Of a stretch of DNA of 64,000 nt, positions 1 through 11,924 are shown piece after piece. Location of the stretch: assembly GCA_026182355.1 (NCBI GenBank), contig JAPFBL010000036.1, forward strand, positions 930,001 to 994,000. The letters are read 5' to 3'. Position 1 is the stretch's first letter. Every line of letters begins with the position of its first letter. Under the pieces are notes generated by a model. It was given only the letters and a program-made list of their open reading frames with translations. It was not told the DNA's origin and made no database searches. The translations under genes and the position numbers were made by a program. This stretch comes from Hermatobates lingyangjiaoensis (Eukaryota; Arthropoda; Insecta; Hemiptera; Hermatobatidae).

Positions 1-115
1 GGGAATCTTTTCCAATTTTACATTAATTCAACATTTTGGAAATACCCTCCAATCCTTCAAAAACGATGCACTCTTTTTGTTAATGTTCACTGTCACACCT
101 CCAGGTGTTGATATA

Positions 116-339
116 CAGGAGGGTGCAAAATTAAAGTATGCAGTGATAAATAAAGTTTAATGCATTTATTATGCAAACAAATGAATGTAAAGAAAAAAAG
201 TAACAAGAAGCACGTCATACATGTAAAGCTCTAATCCCTCAGGTATCAAACTGCTTGTTTACATATTCAAATATGAAACGTTCACTGCAAGATAATGTCA
301 GAAATTTTACTACTGCATAACTATTTTTGCACCCCCCTG
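116..339. mobile_element. Tc1/mariner-like MITE, non-coding
   Basis: The ends are near-perfect inverted repeats. The left end reads CAGGAGGGTGCAAAA and the right end is its complement with one extra C. Both ends are bordered by TA (114-115 and 340-341), the target duplication typical of the Tc1/mariner superfamily. The 224-bp interior has no coding potential, so this is a non-autonomous element. Superfamily is inferred from the TA and the terminal repeats only. Confidence 0.7.
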
Positions 340-424
340 TATATACCACATTGTTTATGATATGGAAGAACAAAATACCCCACGATGTCATTTAACAACA
401 AAGAACTACTTGGTTCAGCTAATG

Positions 425-912
425 CAGGGGTCGGCAACCTGCGGCTCTTTCATCCATACACTGCGGCTTCGAGTGGCTTGTGAAAATAAATTACTTTAAA
501 CAAGTATTTATGTGTATAATTATTTGTGTTAGTTATTTTTTTAGAGTTTTAGTTTGAAATTGGAAGATCTTTATACGATCTTGAAATATTAAAAAAAAGT
601 ATATTTTATTGTTTTTTGTAGCTCAAAATAACGTCGTACTCGCGAAAGCCGGTATTCCCGCCCGAAGGCCACCTCAACATAATTACATAATTTTCTCTTT
701 AGCACTTCGTGGATTTCATAAGCAACACTTTATAGCCCATCTTTAAAAGGGTAGTAAAAGCAGTAACAACTGTATGTTTACTTTTTTCTTTCTAATAAAT
801 GCGTTTGTCACCATTTTAGATGTCAAAAAGTATTTGCAGATCTCAGTGGGTTTTTTTTTTGTGTAAACCGGTTTCAAACGGCTCTTTTCGTGTTAAAGGT
901 TGCCGACCCTTG
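425..912. mobile_element. Non-autonomous hAT element
   Basis: The element starts CAGGGGTCGGCAACC and ends with the complementary GGTTGCCGACCCTTG, a terminal repeat common to many hAT elements. It is flanked by an 8-bp target duplication with one mismatch (AGCTAATG at 417-424, ATCTAATG at 913-920). The 488-bp interior is AT-rich and codes for nothing recognisable, so it would depend on a transposase supplied elsewhere. Confidence 0.8.
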
Positions 913-1068
913 ATCTAATGTGCTGATGGGGTTGCCCACTTCAAAAAAAGTATACGTGTAGGGTTCAAAGTTAAACACAAAATAACACTTTTGCTTTTTC
1001 AGCAACACTTTTCTTAATATTAGTAATAGAATAAACTGTCATACCTCGTATACTGTTGTTGGAACTAT

Positions 1069-1104
1069 CCAACCGGTTTCGGGCTTCACCCATCATCAAA
1101 TCAA
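1069..1104 (-). ncRNA. Hammerhead-like motif, family A, decayed copy
   Basis: Read on the minus strand: TTGATGA, an unpaired T, stem GGGT/GCCC, GAA, the palindrome ACCGGT, then T at the expected cleavage position. Stem I is disrupted by a short insertion before the core, so this copy is probably inactive. It is the inverted partner of the copy at 1518. Confidence 0.45.
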
Positions 1105-1517
1105 AGGAACTGATTTAAGGAACCGTTATCGGTCTTATGTAACCTATTTTCCACTACCGTCTAGATATTCCTATTATTAACCTATTTTACAAAATGTATC
1201 TAGTTAATTTTATCTAGTTTGAGTTTTTTTCACTATATTTGTCGTTATCAATTCTGTCAATTCGTCGTTTCATTTTCTTTAAAAGTTTAAATAAAATATC
1301 CGCTTGTTAATTTATTTGCTCGTTTATTAGATTATCTGATTCTTTATGTGTATATATTTCTAATTCTTCTGTTATATAAACGACGAAAATAGTGAAAAAG
1401 ACTCAAACTGAATAAAATTAACTAGACAAAAGTTTGTAAAATAGGTTAATAATAGGAAAATCTAGATGGCAGTGAGAAATAGGTTATATAACACCGATAA
1501 CGACTCCTTAGATCAGT

Positions 1518-1553
1518 TCCTTTGAAGATGGGTGAAGCTCGAAACCGGTTGGG
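1518..1553 (+). ncRNA. Hammerhead-like motif, family A
   Basis: The order is TCCT (stem I), TTGAAGA, an unpaired T, stem II GGGT/GCTC, GAA, palindrome ACCGGT, T, then GGG, which can pair with the upstream CCT using one wobble pair. C3 of the hammerhead core is replaced by T. Structure is read by eye; activity is unknown. Confidence 0.5.
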
Positions 1554-1659
1554 TAGCTCCAGTTGCAGAATACGAGGTAAGACGGTTTATTCTATTAGTA
1601 ATATTATTCATACTGACCTCAGAGGTATCAAAAATATGCGTGAATTTAACACTTTTCTT

Positions 1660-4600
1660 TCTAAGCAAGTAACTACCAATTTGTTTCCAAAACCAATTTG
1701 CTAAGACCATATTCAATGCTCAAACATATTGTTGGTATGCATATTACGGATATGTATTATACTGTATTACAGGAGGATATCTAATATCAAAGAAATACAA
1801 AAAAACATACCTACAAAATCTTACACCAACCTACTGACATTTCTTGCCTTCAGGAGAATAAGTATCATGCTTGTTTACGAAATCTCAAGCTTGACCTTTG
1901 CCTCCTAAGGAGAGTACTTCTACTACCGATAGATGCTAATAAATAGAAACCAAAAGATGCAAAATTATAACATATAAAAATTAACAAATTGAAAATTTTA
2001 AAGTAAAGAAGAAAAGTAACAGAAGTGTTATATAATTTATATTATATAATTTATAAGTTTATAATTTATATAAATTGAAAAGTATATGAATTATTACAAA
2101 GAATAGTATAAAGGGTATGTACCTTTAAAATGAAGATTAGAAACACATCTATCAAATTGCAAAAACATGAAGTACTGAAATCAACCAAAAACCTAATTTT
2201 TATTGAATAAAATAAAATTAGGTTACTAAGCTAAGAGTTTAAAAATTCATACCCCTGAATAAATACATTCATAGATAAATTGATAGATTTTATAAAAAAT
2301 GATAGCCTGATAGAAAAATATTATTTCTTTAGTTAAGGTATGAACGCAGTTATTCTAACTATTCAAATACCCTCACTGATTACGATTTTACCACCATCTT
2401 CCAAAATTATCCTGACTCCTCTTGTAAGGTTTACTGTCAGCATGGAGGCTTTAGTTTTTTTCTTCTTTGACACAGAGTTTGGTTTGTCAAATTTTCTATT
2501 TGTAAACCTAAGTTCCTTCAATACCATTACTCATCAGAAGATCTTCCAACTTCATTTGGCAAGACAGCTAAAACCTGTTGAATTACCATCGTATTTGATT
2601 TTCTCCTGTAAGAGTGAACGTTACCTCTCCACAGAGAAACAAATATTTCTATGCAACAAGGATATATGTCGAAAAAATGTAATTTTTTCTGTACACTCTT
2701 CAACTTGGTCTATCTCTTTTTTATGACCTTTAAAAATTTCCTTCTTCGACTTAACATAGTTGGTTCAAGAACCTTATAATTGAAACTTGTATCTCTAAAC
2801 TAAAAACTTGTCAGTGGGACCAAAATGATACAAAATGTCAACCGTTTTATTTACCCAGTAGAACAGTGTATCTCTTCCTCTCTGTATTTACAACCATTGT
2901 TTTGATTTAGATTCATTAATGGCATTTTTATCATTTGCACAAAGTCAATATTTGCTTAGCAACTTAAATGTTTGCTTTCTCATTAAATTTAGCAAAAATT
3001 CATTTTCTATGAAAACTATGTTTTGATGGTTAATTTAAAACTTATTAGAGGTGAAATAAATGCAGAATTTTACTTCAAACAAAAAATAAATAACAATTTC
3101 TCATTTGTTTTAGCCGTCATCTTATCATAACAATAATTGCTCACACACGCTCTATATACTATAGAAAGAAATATTTTCGTAGAATTTTCATAGATAAACC
3201 ATTTTAATGAACCACTATTTCACTCTGTACGAAAAAGAACATACCCTAGGGAATTGCAAAGAGCATAATTAAATAGAGCATTTTACAGTACATAATACAG
3301 GACCATACTAATATATATTTTTACAATAATACATTGCAATAATAATTTAATGATTGCTTTAAGCAAATTATTAGGTTATAAGCTGTGGAACGAAGTTCAC
3401 TTTTTGTTATCTAAAAGGATTCTTTTGTTTTCAGAGAAGCCAACATATATAGTGAACGCTAAAAATGACGTAAAGGAAAGAGCAATAATAAAACTGGGGT
3501 TCATTGGGAAAATCTTTTCTGTAATTCTAACTTTTTCTGAACCTGTATAAAAATTGCAATATATTGGTAAACTTTTATAATGGATCTAGGATGGGAGTTT
3601 GAAAAAACAGAAAATTCATTCATAAATTTTAGTCCAAGCGCTATGTTGTCTGTTGGTATGGCAATAACTTCACACAGTAAATTTAGTGACATGCACTGAT
3701 TGATAACATTCTGTAGTTTTCTGTTTCTGTTAGAATGACTGGATTTTATTCAGCTTGCTTTCAAAAGTAAAAGACGTCAGGCTTTCAGCTACGAGTATAT
3801 GTTAAGCCAGAAGAACCTCACAAGCCTTGAAATGCCAACTGAGATATCTCGCCTATTGTGCTCGAATATGCTAATCAGACTACCGATTAGCATAACATTT
3901 TCATACTCCGTTATAATAGACTTAGTTAATTTTGTTATTGAATACATTTTATAATGAAAATAGAATAATAATTTCATTGAAAATTACACAGAAATATATT
4001 TAAATAATTATATTTTCATTCTTACAAAAATGCGTGTTTCATAACACTGAAAATCGCTTCCCCAAAGAAACAGTATTCATTTTAAAAATAAGTTAATTTA
4101 ATGATATCTTCTATATTACTATTTTAAATGTAGAAAAATAAAAAATGGAAAACTGATAACGCAATAATTACAAACATGTTTTATTTGCTAAGAGATCTTA
4201 GTTTTATATTAAAAATAAACAACATTTAACCAATGTATTCATAAGAACAAGAACTTTACAAAGTATATGCTTAATTTTTTTTCATATAAAAGTGAATACT
4301 GATGTTTTTTATCGTGAGGCCCTTTCGCCACTTCATGAAAGACCAACCGAATCCTCACAAATGAGAAAAACAAGAAAGTTCTGGTGAAGCGTCCAAGATG
4401 AATCCCTTGAAGTTGGACTCCACAATATTGATGAATATATGGCTTTTAGTCTTTATAAGGTTACGTGGTAAAAGAAATCGTCAGTAGATTACTTTGTAAA
4501 AAATGAAAAGGAAAAGGAAAGAGTAGCAGACAATAGAGGGAGTCCTGGAGGATTGTTAAGAATAATTGATTAAGAAAAAGAATAATAAATATAAGGTATA

Positions 4601-6540
4601 AAAAAGGTATTAGGGGAAGCATCAAACGATAGCCATACCGAGACTGACCAAACAAACCTAAGTCCACCATGACCGGCGCTAAAAAAGCAACGTCTGTATA
4701 AACCTTATGACTGATATCATAACTGGAATATGCGAAAAATATACTGCCAAAAAACAGAAACAACAAAAGCTGCCAAATCCCACTAATTCTGAAATCACAC
4801 CGACCCTGGGATACAAGCAACCCCACCGCGTCCCGCAAGATAAAATCTTCGACGAAGCAGGCGTTAGCCACTAAGGCTGATATGGACCGACAGCCATAGT
4901 TTATCGATCCGCCCGTTTGTACCTTTTCTAGTTCACGCCATGAGACATCAACCACCCTGACACCTCTCCCCTTAACGACCACTTCAAGGTTAAGGCACAT
5001 CGAAAGGAAGAGGAGAGGGAATTAAAGTAACCACATTATGAATTATAACTTAAATTTACATATAGAAATAACTTTTCTATTAAAACTTTGTATTTGGCTC
5101 ACTGTTTAATTTGAGAAACTCCAAAATAGATATGAATTTAAGATAATAAGATTTGAAATACTGAATTTTTCAGTTTTTAACCATCAATGTGACCTTCTTC
5201 AGACTACATACTTTACGAACAAGCTACATTAACTTTAATTTACCATCAAATATACTTAATTTGCAACCAAAAATTAACACATAAAAAATGTTTATTGATT
5301 TATTATGTGTCAAGTGTGATTTTTCTTTGCAAAATCAAATAAGTATGTATGATGTAAGTTAAACTTTTTGTAGTCTGGCTTGAAGATGACAAGATAAATG
5401 GCTTAAATATTCATCTCAAATATCGAGGAATTAAACTGATGTATTGTTATCTGATTTTTTCTTTATTATTTGGAGGATATTTACTATCTCTCTATATTTA
5501 TAATATTTACAGCAACTGCATTACATCGTAACAGGATACACATTCCATAAACAGTTCACAAAACACTGCTAGATCTGGCCAGATCGTTTCGTCGGCGGCG
5601 AAGATAAGTAGATGGAGAATCACAAGGCATGGCGAGTTGATGGAGTAAGGGCGAGAGAACGATTCTAACAGGTCAAGATGGCGAATTCATGGAGTGACGA
5701 AGAGACGCTTCCAACCAGGTCAAGATGGCGAAAACAACTGGTTCTTAAGAACAGCTGGTTCTTACTGACTTGCGTCAGTGTTGCCGCTACAATTATAACA
5801 TAAAAAATTGAAAATCAACTGATCTAATTGATCTGAATTACTAGCCAAAGACATTTAAATTTGAACCTGTTGAGAAAAAAGTAAATAATTTTATTTTTTC
5901 ATAACAAACTAATTAGAACATTTTTCAGAAGACATAAATTACTTTACTTTAAATAGCACTTTATAAACAGATTATTCATTCTCTTAATTGAAATTATAAC
6001 ATTAAGTTTTATATTTCCGTTATTAATAATTGAGCTAAATAATTTTTAGAGCTTTACATTGAACCTTACAATAATTAAATGTAATATCGAACATATGGAT
6101 AATCAACATGATTAATTTTATTATACTAATATGGCTAGTATTGTTTATTATCATGGTGAAAATGTAAATAGAAACAACCTCATATCTTCCAAATAAGTTT
6201 TTTGGAAGAAAAACAACAGAGTTAAATCAAATTTCTGAAAAATTAAAACATTTATAGATTACCTCAGCCGTGATTGTTATGTCGTGTGCTAATAATCGTT
6301 TTACTGATAACTTTAGAGCCGTAACTGTAATATAAAGTTCAAATTATCCGTCTAAATCTTCATACAGAATGTAAGAAAGTATAATATTTGACTTCAATGC
6401 ATTGCTAAGACAGAACTGAATAAAGCAGAAGCAGTGGTTCAGTTTTTAATTAACTGTACATAATACTGAAAAGAAAACACTTTTTTTGCTCATCTTAAAC
6501 CTGCATAGCTGCAAATTTTTATATAATGTTATAATACTTG
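1660..6540. other. AT-rich non-coding stretch
   Basis: No recognisable gene. It contains an AT palindrome near 2030-2075, a 128-codon open frame at 2340-2726 with no recognisable motif, the unassigned 179-codon frame listed separately, and a G+C-richer patch at 5540-5790. In that patch AGGTCAAGATGGCGAA occurs at about 5672 and 5719 and CTGGTTCTTA occurs twice near 5739-5765. The patch may be an old transposon end, but I could not classify it. Confidence 0.5.
4461..5000 (-). other. Unassigned 179-codon open frame
   Basis: This is the longest undisturbed frame in the first 8 kb and is richer in G+C than its surroundings. The conceptual product has a soluble-looking N-terminal half and a hydrophobic C-terminal half with two or three possible membrane segments (about residues 77-90 and 128-155). 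I see no family motif, splice context or homology to the transposons nearby. It may be a transposon coding remnant read on the wrong strand, or chance. Low confidence that it is a gene. Confidence 0.15.
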
Positions 6541-7030
6541 TAATTTACTTTACTGCAAGTAAAGTATAGTGATCGTGACAAAATTAGACCTCGAAATTTT
6601 GACAGATTTACATGTTTTGAGGTCTGCAATATCCTTTTATGTTGTTTTTTGATGATGTCTATTTGTTTGTGGGTGGGTGAGTGTGTATTCAAAAATTAAT
6701 GTATGTCCTACAGTCCACTATCTTTGATGAATTAAATTAATATCCTGCACAAAAATGGGTCTCACAGTGTAGATGAACCCTATTGATTAGGAGTAATTAT
6801 ACAATAGAAAAGTTACTTTTCTTGCCAAAGTATGTTTTTAGAATAAATTTTTTTATCCTAATCGACTAACTATAGTGTCTTTTGAGTCTTCTAATTTCGG
6901 TATTATCATGGAAGCAACAAAAGTAATAACTAAAAAATTCTCAGTTTTGAATAAAACCGAAACGTTTAGCTTTGAAAACTTGAATCGAACTTAAAAAACT
7001 ACTGATTGTTGCAAATATGTTATGTTCTCT
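6541..7030 (+). repeat. XY repeat, left part
   Basis: Begins with the palindrome-bearing terminus (ACTTTACT..AAGTAAAGT) followed by the family's TATAGTGATCGTGA and TTTGACnGAnTTAC blocks and a GTGGGTGGGTGAGTGTGT stretch. It matches copies at 10.8, 47.9 and 58.2 kb in the same order. The right part of the family is absent here. No protein is encoded. Confidence 0.65.
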
Positions 7031-8436
7031 TTTATTTTACTGTCGACACATTAACAGTGTTATATATTATAAATCTTGGATTTCAATTATTGTTTTTATG
7101 AATATCTAAAAAAAATATATATATAAAATATGTTATTTTATGAAGAGGGTTTTAAAGAAAAACGTAATGTTGGCTATGAAAGTTTAATATAATCCTGGAT
7201 AACAAATTCCTGATAAGTATTACATATTCTATTAATATAATAATACACATAAAAAGAACTAACACAAATCACTTCTATTTTTGATTCTTCTTGTCATCAT
7301 GAGTAAATGTGTCTCACTAAGGCATCAGATAATGATTGATAAGCAAAAAAATCTTTCAGATGCTGCAAAAAAAGGAGGGAGATAGGAATTGCAAGGAATA
7401 GAAGAGAGAAGTAGTAAAAATAAAACAAAAACCCAAGAAATAATAAAATAATGAAAACTGTTAAGAAATAAATAATAATTTATAATAAGTCATGGATAGT
7501 TATAAACATAATTTAAAAAAATATGTAAAATAGTTTAATTGTAGTTGGAAAAAGATCTATCTTCAAGAAATCAAATATGCACCTCCTCCAAAGCACTTAA
7601 AGTAGCATAGATTTGGAACAGGGAATTGACTAAATACTTGCACAGGGAAGCTGTCAGGAAAACTAGGACTCTGGGATCCGTATCTCTATCTGGTATCAGT
7701 ACCTAGTAAAAGAATCTGCTCTTTCCACTGACTCAGAAAACTTTCAATGATCTTTCATGGATAAGAAATGCTTATTTAAAGCCAAGACAATACACAAAGC
7801 ATCATACTAAATTCATCTTATTTGATGGACGCAGTCGGGGATGCAGTTTCTAACTACAGGAGTTGTAATATGTTTGAGAAAGGAAGAGAAAAACTTATTA
7901 TTAATAGTGTAATTTTGGCAGCTACAATGTTTAGATCGTGCTATTCTCCTAATTATGTGCTATTGTATCATTTATATCAATGCTAACTGTGCTTTTTGTA
8001 ACTAACTAACCCAGTTTGATATTGTTTATGATTCTCGACCTTAAACTGAGGTAAGATGCTTATGAATTGTTATAAGACCTCCAAAGGTCAACGGAGTAAC
8101 CCAACAAAAAAATTAATTTCCTTTTAATATTCCTAGGGTTATTTTAATTGGGTGTACATTATGGTGTACAATGAATTGGCGACTGCCAATTTAGAACTTA
8201 TATGGTAAATATATGCGCTTGGACTTTTATATTTTGAATGATATTTTATAGATTCTCTTATCCTTTAAAAATTATATTAGCAAAAACCTTTATAATTGAA
8301 ACTTAATGCATATATACTGTAAAACAAAATTTGTTTCTTGCATATAGATAATTGCTAGTCTACAATTGATTAATAATATTTCTATACTATTGTTATCAGA
8401 AAACTCTCTTACTATATAAAAAAATGTGCATTTCAG
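7031..8436. other. AT-rich non-coding sequence before the first exon
   Basis: No gene, tRNA or recognisable transposon seen. It ends with a polypyrimidine-poor 3' splice site whose final bases are TGTGCATTTCAG (8425-8436). Confidence 0.5.
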
Positions 8437-8637
8437 AAAAAATATACCGTGCTGATGTGTGCTTGCAAGAACAACAGAGTGGAGGTACTGGATCGTCTAA
8501 TGGATGCTGTGGAAGGAGGGTTAGAGGCAGTGGATTGCGAAGAGAACACGTGTCTGCACCACGCGGCTGCCGGCGGGCACTCCGCGGTGGCAGCCCGGCT
8601 CATCGCCAGTGGGGCCTCTCTATTCGCCCAAAACAAG
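8437..8637 (+). CDS. Ankyrin-repeat protein, exon a (about two repeats)
   Basis: An internal coding exon of 201 nt, 67 codons, phase 0 at both ends. It follows a TTTCAG acceptor and ends AAG at a GTTTGT donor. The product holds about two ankyrin repeats: the first has TVLMCACKNNRVEVLDRLM and the second has CLHHAAAGGHSAVAARLIASGA. These match the ankyrin consensus (TPLHxAAxxGHxxVVxxLLxxGA), a helix-turn-helix protein-interaction fold. The last residues FAQNK join directly to DGRTPLHLG of the next exon, completing the next repeat. Local G+C is far above the flanks. No ATG need start here; an in-frame ATG at 8455 is internal. The family is certain, the orthologue is not. Confidence 0.88.
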
Positions 8638-9066
8638 GTTTGTCCTCATACCCCTTATGCCCTCCATAAAATCTTACAAAACTATCAAAAACCTTCTTTG
8701 TTATTGGGCACAGAACTCTTTCTTTAACAATACAGGACGATTTTATTCACAAATAATATTCAGAATGAAAACAAGTTCTGGTAGGATTTTTTTAAAGATC
8801 ATTGGTTTCAAAGGTCATTAGTATATTTTTTTCAAAAAAAGAAACATACATTTTTAGTTATTATACTGAAGTATAAAAACATCCGTCAAACACGAAAAAA
8901 ACAAATGTAACATTAAAAACAATATTTAAATTAATTTTCATTCCTTCACTTCACAAAATATTTAGGCCATATTTTATTTCTGTTATTCTTTTTGATTAGC
9001 TTTGAAGAAACATATTATTTTAATTAATTAAAAATATTGAAACATTAATACATATTATATTAATTA

Positions 9067-9097
<31 letters not shown>

Positions 9098-9110
9098 ATT
9101 ATTTATTAAT
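9067..9110. repeat. (TTA)n microsatellite
   Basis: About ten TTA units followed by AT-rich palindromic sequence. Simple repeat inside the first intron. Confidence 0.85.
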
Positions 9111-9379
9111 TATATGTATTAATTTATAATATATAATTATAAATGTCATTATATATTTACAATTTAATGTAAACAAGATGATGAAAAAAAGTATGATATT
9201 ACATCTTGACATTAATTCAGATGCTTATTTCTGCTTTCTGTGAAAGAAGTTCTGTTGTCCTCCGTAAAATAATTTCTGGCAGAAATTAATCATATACCAC
9301 GCAACTCTTTTAATTTTGATAAAACCTCTTTTCTTCTAGCAACCCTTCCCTCGTATAAAACAAGTACTCCTATAAATTA

Positions 9380-9648
9380 AATATTTCCTATTCTTTCATC
9401 CTTCCCTTCTAAATGCGACGTCTTTACCGAATCATTTTGTTTATTCTTTAGAATGTGCCGTTCTCTTGACAAATTTTGAAGAAACCCAAACTGAGCCTAT
9501 CAAATTTCCTGTCACCAAGCAATGTGACGTCCCATCTACATAATCTTTTTACCACTATCTCAACGCATATTTCACCTCTTTCATTAGCAAACGAACATCC
9601 AGTAACTGTGTTTATCGTCTGAATTGTACGAATTATCGTACAATCTTA
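9380..9648 (+). pseudogene. Decayed PLE GIY-YIG-type fragment (second PLE type)
   Basis: Translation with frameshifts gives CDVPST followed further on by SNCVYRLNCTNYRTI. This corresponds to SGNCVYRLDCTQCDSFYVG of the better preserved fragment at 20.9-21.4 kb. The reading is broken by stops. It stops abruptly near 9648, where a different PLE begins in the same orientation. Homology is my own alignment by eye. Confidence 0.45.
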
Positions 9649-10659
9649 GTTTTAAAGAATTATCTCAACTCACTAAACAACAAAATCAAGTTCACCCACG
9701 AAATAGAAACAAATGACAAATTAAACTTCATAGACTTAACAATAGCAAAAACTAAAGACAAACTCAGCTTTCAAATATACCGCAAACCAACTACCACCGA
9801 CACAACTATACATAAATCATCACTCCACCCACCACAACAAAAAACATCCGCGTATAGATATATGATTGATAGATTACTAAACATACCCATGAATGCAATT
9901 AACTATAATAAGGAATTAAATACCATAAAAACAATAGCAAAAAATAACGAGTATAAGGAAAAAATCATACAAAGAATAATAAACGAAAGAAGAAATAAAC
10001 ACAATACTAACAGTACAACACCGGGAGTAACGAACAGATACGCATCTTTAACTTACATAGGTAAACCTAGCGAAAAAATTGCGACTCTTCTAAGAAAATA
10101 TTCATTAAAAATAGGTTATAAAACGAATAACACTATAAACCAAATCACAAACAACACAACAGAGAACAAAGATAACAAATTCGAAAAAAGCGGAATATAC
10201 AGGATTAAATGCAAAGATTGCGGTAAAAACTACATCGGGCAAACGGGAAGGACACTAAAAGACAGATTCAAAGAACACATTAAAGACTACACCAACAACA
10301 CAAACAGATCAAACTATGCCCACCACTTAAACAAATTTGGACATAACCCAGACAGTATGGAAAACACAATGGACTTACTACAGACGGGACAAAAAGGACA
10401 ACGAATGAACATACAGGAACAAATAGAAATATATAAACATAAAATGACAGACAATATAATCAATGAACAAACAAACCACCAAACCGACATTTTAACAAAA
10501 CCACTAATAACATTTAAAAGACGACACAAGGAACTAGAAATAGATAATGAAATAAGCAATAAAAGAAAAAAAAATATAGCAATTAAAGAAATAAAAAAAA
10601 AGAAAAAAAAATTACCTACACACACAACACTGATTACACAATGTAAATACTATATATAG
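9649..10659 (+). pseudogene. Penelope-like element, 3' part: RT C-terminus plus GIY-YIG endonuclease
   Basis: The open frame starts well before the first ATG (9862), so this is the 3' part of a larger ORF. Residues encoded at about 9715-9850 read NFIDLTIAK..., YRKPTTTDTTIHKSSLHP, typical of the region after the PLE reverse-transcriptase palm and thumb. Counting from the ATG, a GIY-YIG nuclease follows: GIYRIKC at 111-117, NYIG at 123-126, then GQTGRTLKDRFKEH with the conserved arginines, HHLNKFGH, and EQIEIYK with the conserved glutamate. The C-terminus is lysine-rich and ends at a stop at 10657-10659. The palm with its catalytic aspartates is missing, so the copy is 5'-truncated. It is followed by a family-B hammerhead-like motif. 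In PLEs this nuclease makes the nick that primes reverse transcription. Confidence 0.8.
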
Positions 10660-10792
10660 GTAGGTTATAGGAAAACAACACTCACAGTCAGTTAGGTGCT
10701 CTTGAAGATGGGATCCAGGCGGACCCGAAACCGGTCGAGCTTTACAGAGACTTTACGAGGTATGACGGAATGTATTATTACTAATTCTAAAT
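10660..10792 (+). mobile_element. PLE 3' terminal region, family B
   Basis: Non-coding end of the PLE above. It holds a hammerhead-like motif and the block TTACGAGGTATGACG, then TATTATTACTAATTCTAA. The same blocks end the 189-bp element at 11541. It joins directly to an XY repeat truncated at its left tip. Confidence 0.6.
10698..10740 (+). ncRNA. Hammerhead-like motif, family B
   Basis: Stem I is GCTC/GAGC, four perfect pairs in the correct register. The core is TTGAAGA, then an unpaired T, stem II GGG..CCC extended by TCC/GGA, GAA, palindrome ACCGGT and C, giving the triplet GUC at the expected cleavage site. C3 is T. This family has one of the best stem I matches. Confidence 0.55.
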
Positions 10793-11540
10793 AAAGTATA
10801 GTTATCATGAAAAAAATTTGATCTCGAGACTTTGACGGATTTACTTCTTTTGAGGTCCCCAATGATATCTTTAGGTAGGTAGGTGGGTTGGTTGGTGTAT
10901 ATTGCGTACAAGCTACAGTCTACAAATCATTGATGCATCCAATTCATATTTCACTCAAAAATAGACATCACAGTGTTGATGTGCACTATTGTTTGAGATC
11001 AATTATGCATAATTGGAAAGTCACTATTTTGCCAAAATATCTCTTTAGACATTCATACTTCTTAGCTACTTATTCTAAAGTCTTGAAATGTTCGCATTAT
11101 CATGGAAACTTATAATGATATCTAAAATCTTGTGATCAGGATACAAACTATACCGCCTGAGGGATCAAATTCAAATTACACCTAAAAATAGAGCATTCTG
11201 TGGGGCTGGGTTGAGTTAATTTATTTAAAATACATCAACCAAAGAGGAATTATTTTATATTCTAAAAAAAAAATGTTTTTTTGACTCTAAAGCGCTCATT
11301 AAAGGACAATGAAATTTTGCCAAAAAATTAGGAATTGATAAAAATTTTTGTGTGATATTTCAATTACCGAAAAAAGAATAAAGCTATAAAAACTGGATAT
11401 TCATCTTGACTAATCGATCACCTGCTATAATTGTGGGGATTGTTTACATTTATTTACATTGTTTTCATGGACAGAAATTTTTTAAGTAATTCGACTGAGA
11501 AACATTAATGTTTAGAGGTTTATTGAACAAATTTGGCATA

Positions 11541-11729
11541 TTAGAATTAGTAATAATGCAATCGGTCATACCTCGTAAAGTCTCTTGAAGTTAGGTGCTC
11601 TTGAAGATGGGATCCAGACGGACCCGAAACCGGTCGAGCTTTTCTGAGACTTAACGAGGTATGACAGATTGTATTATTACTAATTCTAATATTACTAACC
11701 TCATTGGAACTAACCCATTAACTATATTT
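11541..11729 (+). mobile_element. Minimal 189-bp PLE-like fold-back, family B
   Basis: An insertion in the XY repeat bordered by a perfect 12-bp duplication AAATTTGGCATA (11529-11540 and 11730-11741). The uninterrupted XY copy at 48.8 kb shows the corresponding empty site. About 45 bp at the left end are the inverted complement of 11650-11695, and the middle holds a hammerhead-like motif. It has no coding capacity. It shares its right end with the GIY-YIG PLE at 9649-10792, so that family could have mobilised it. Confidence 0.65.
11597..11639 (+). ncRNA. Hammerhead-like motif, family B
   Basis: Identical in architecture to the copy at 10698: stem I GCTC/GAGC, TTGAAGA, extra T, stem II with GGG/CCC, GAA, ACCGGT, C. 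It lies between the two arms of the fold-back, so in RNA it would sit in the loop of a long hairpin. Confidence 0.55.
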
Positions 11730-11924
11730 AAATTTGGCATAATTCAATGACTTAATATGAGATATAAGAAGAATAAAATTCTTACATTTAAAAAATCAAC
11801 TTCAATCAAACATATAATTTTTGATGCTTTCCATGGTATGATGGATTTGTATAACAAAATCAATCTATGGATTTGCTCTATTCAATCTATGTTTTGCTCT
11901 AATCAATCTCTCTAACTCTCTAGC

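Larger units (their letters stand above)
1016..1647 (+). mobile_element. PLE-derived fold-back element, family A
   Basis: Two arms of roughly 230 bp (about 1016-1245 and 1378-1612) are inverted copies of each other around a short AT-rich centre. The element is bordered by a perfect 12-bp direct repeat, AACACTTTTCTT, at 1004-1015 and 1648-1659, which I read as a target-site duplication. Each arm contains a hammerhead-like motif. The outer ends carry a TACGAGGTA..GAC block and an ATTAGTAATATT-like block, and related blocks occur in the PLE ends at 10.7 kb and 11.6 kb. No protein is encoded. Assignment to Penelope-like elements is by that similarity. Confidence 0.65.

Noticed and set aside
2340..2726. 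128-codon open frame
   Set aside because: No motif, hydrophobic and phenylalanine-rich as expected from AT-rich DNA; no splice context. Not reported as a gene.
10314..10625. 103-codon minus-strand frame
   Set aside because: Antisense shadow of the PLE GIY-YIG frame.
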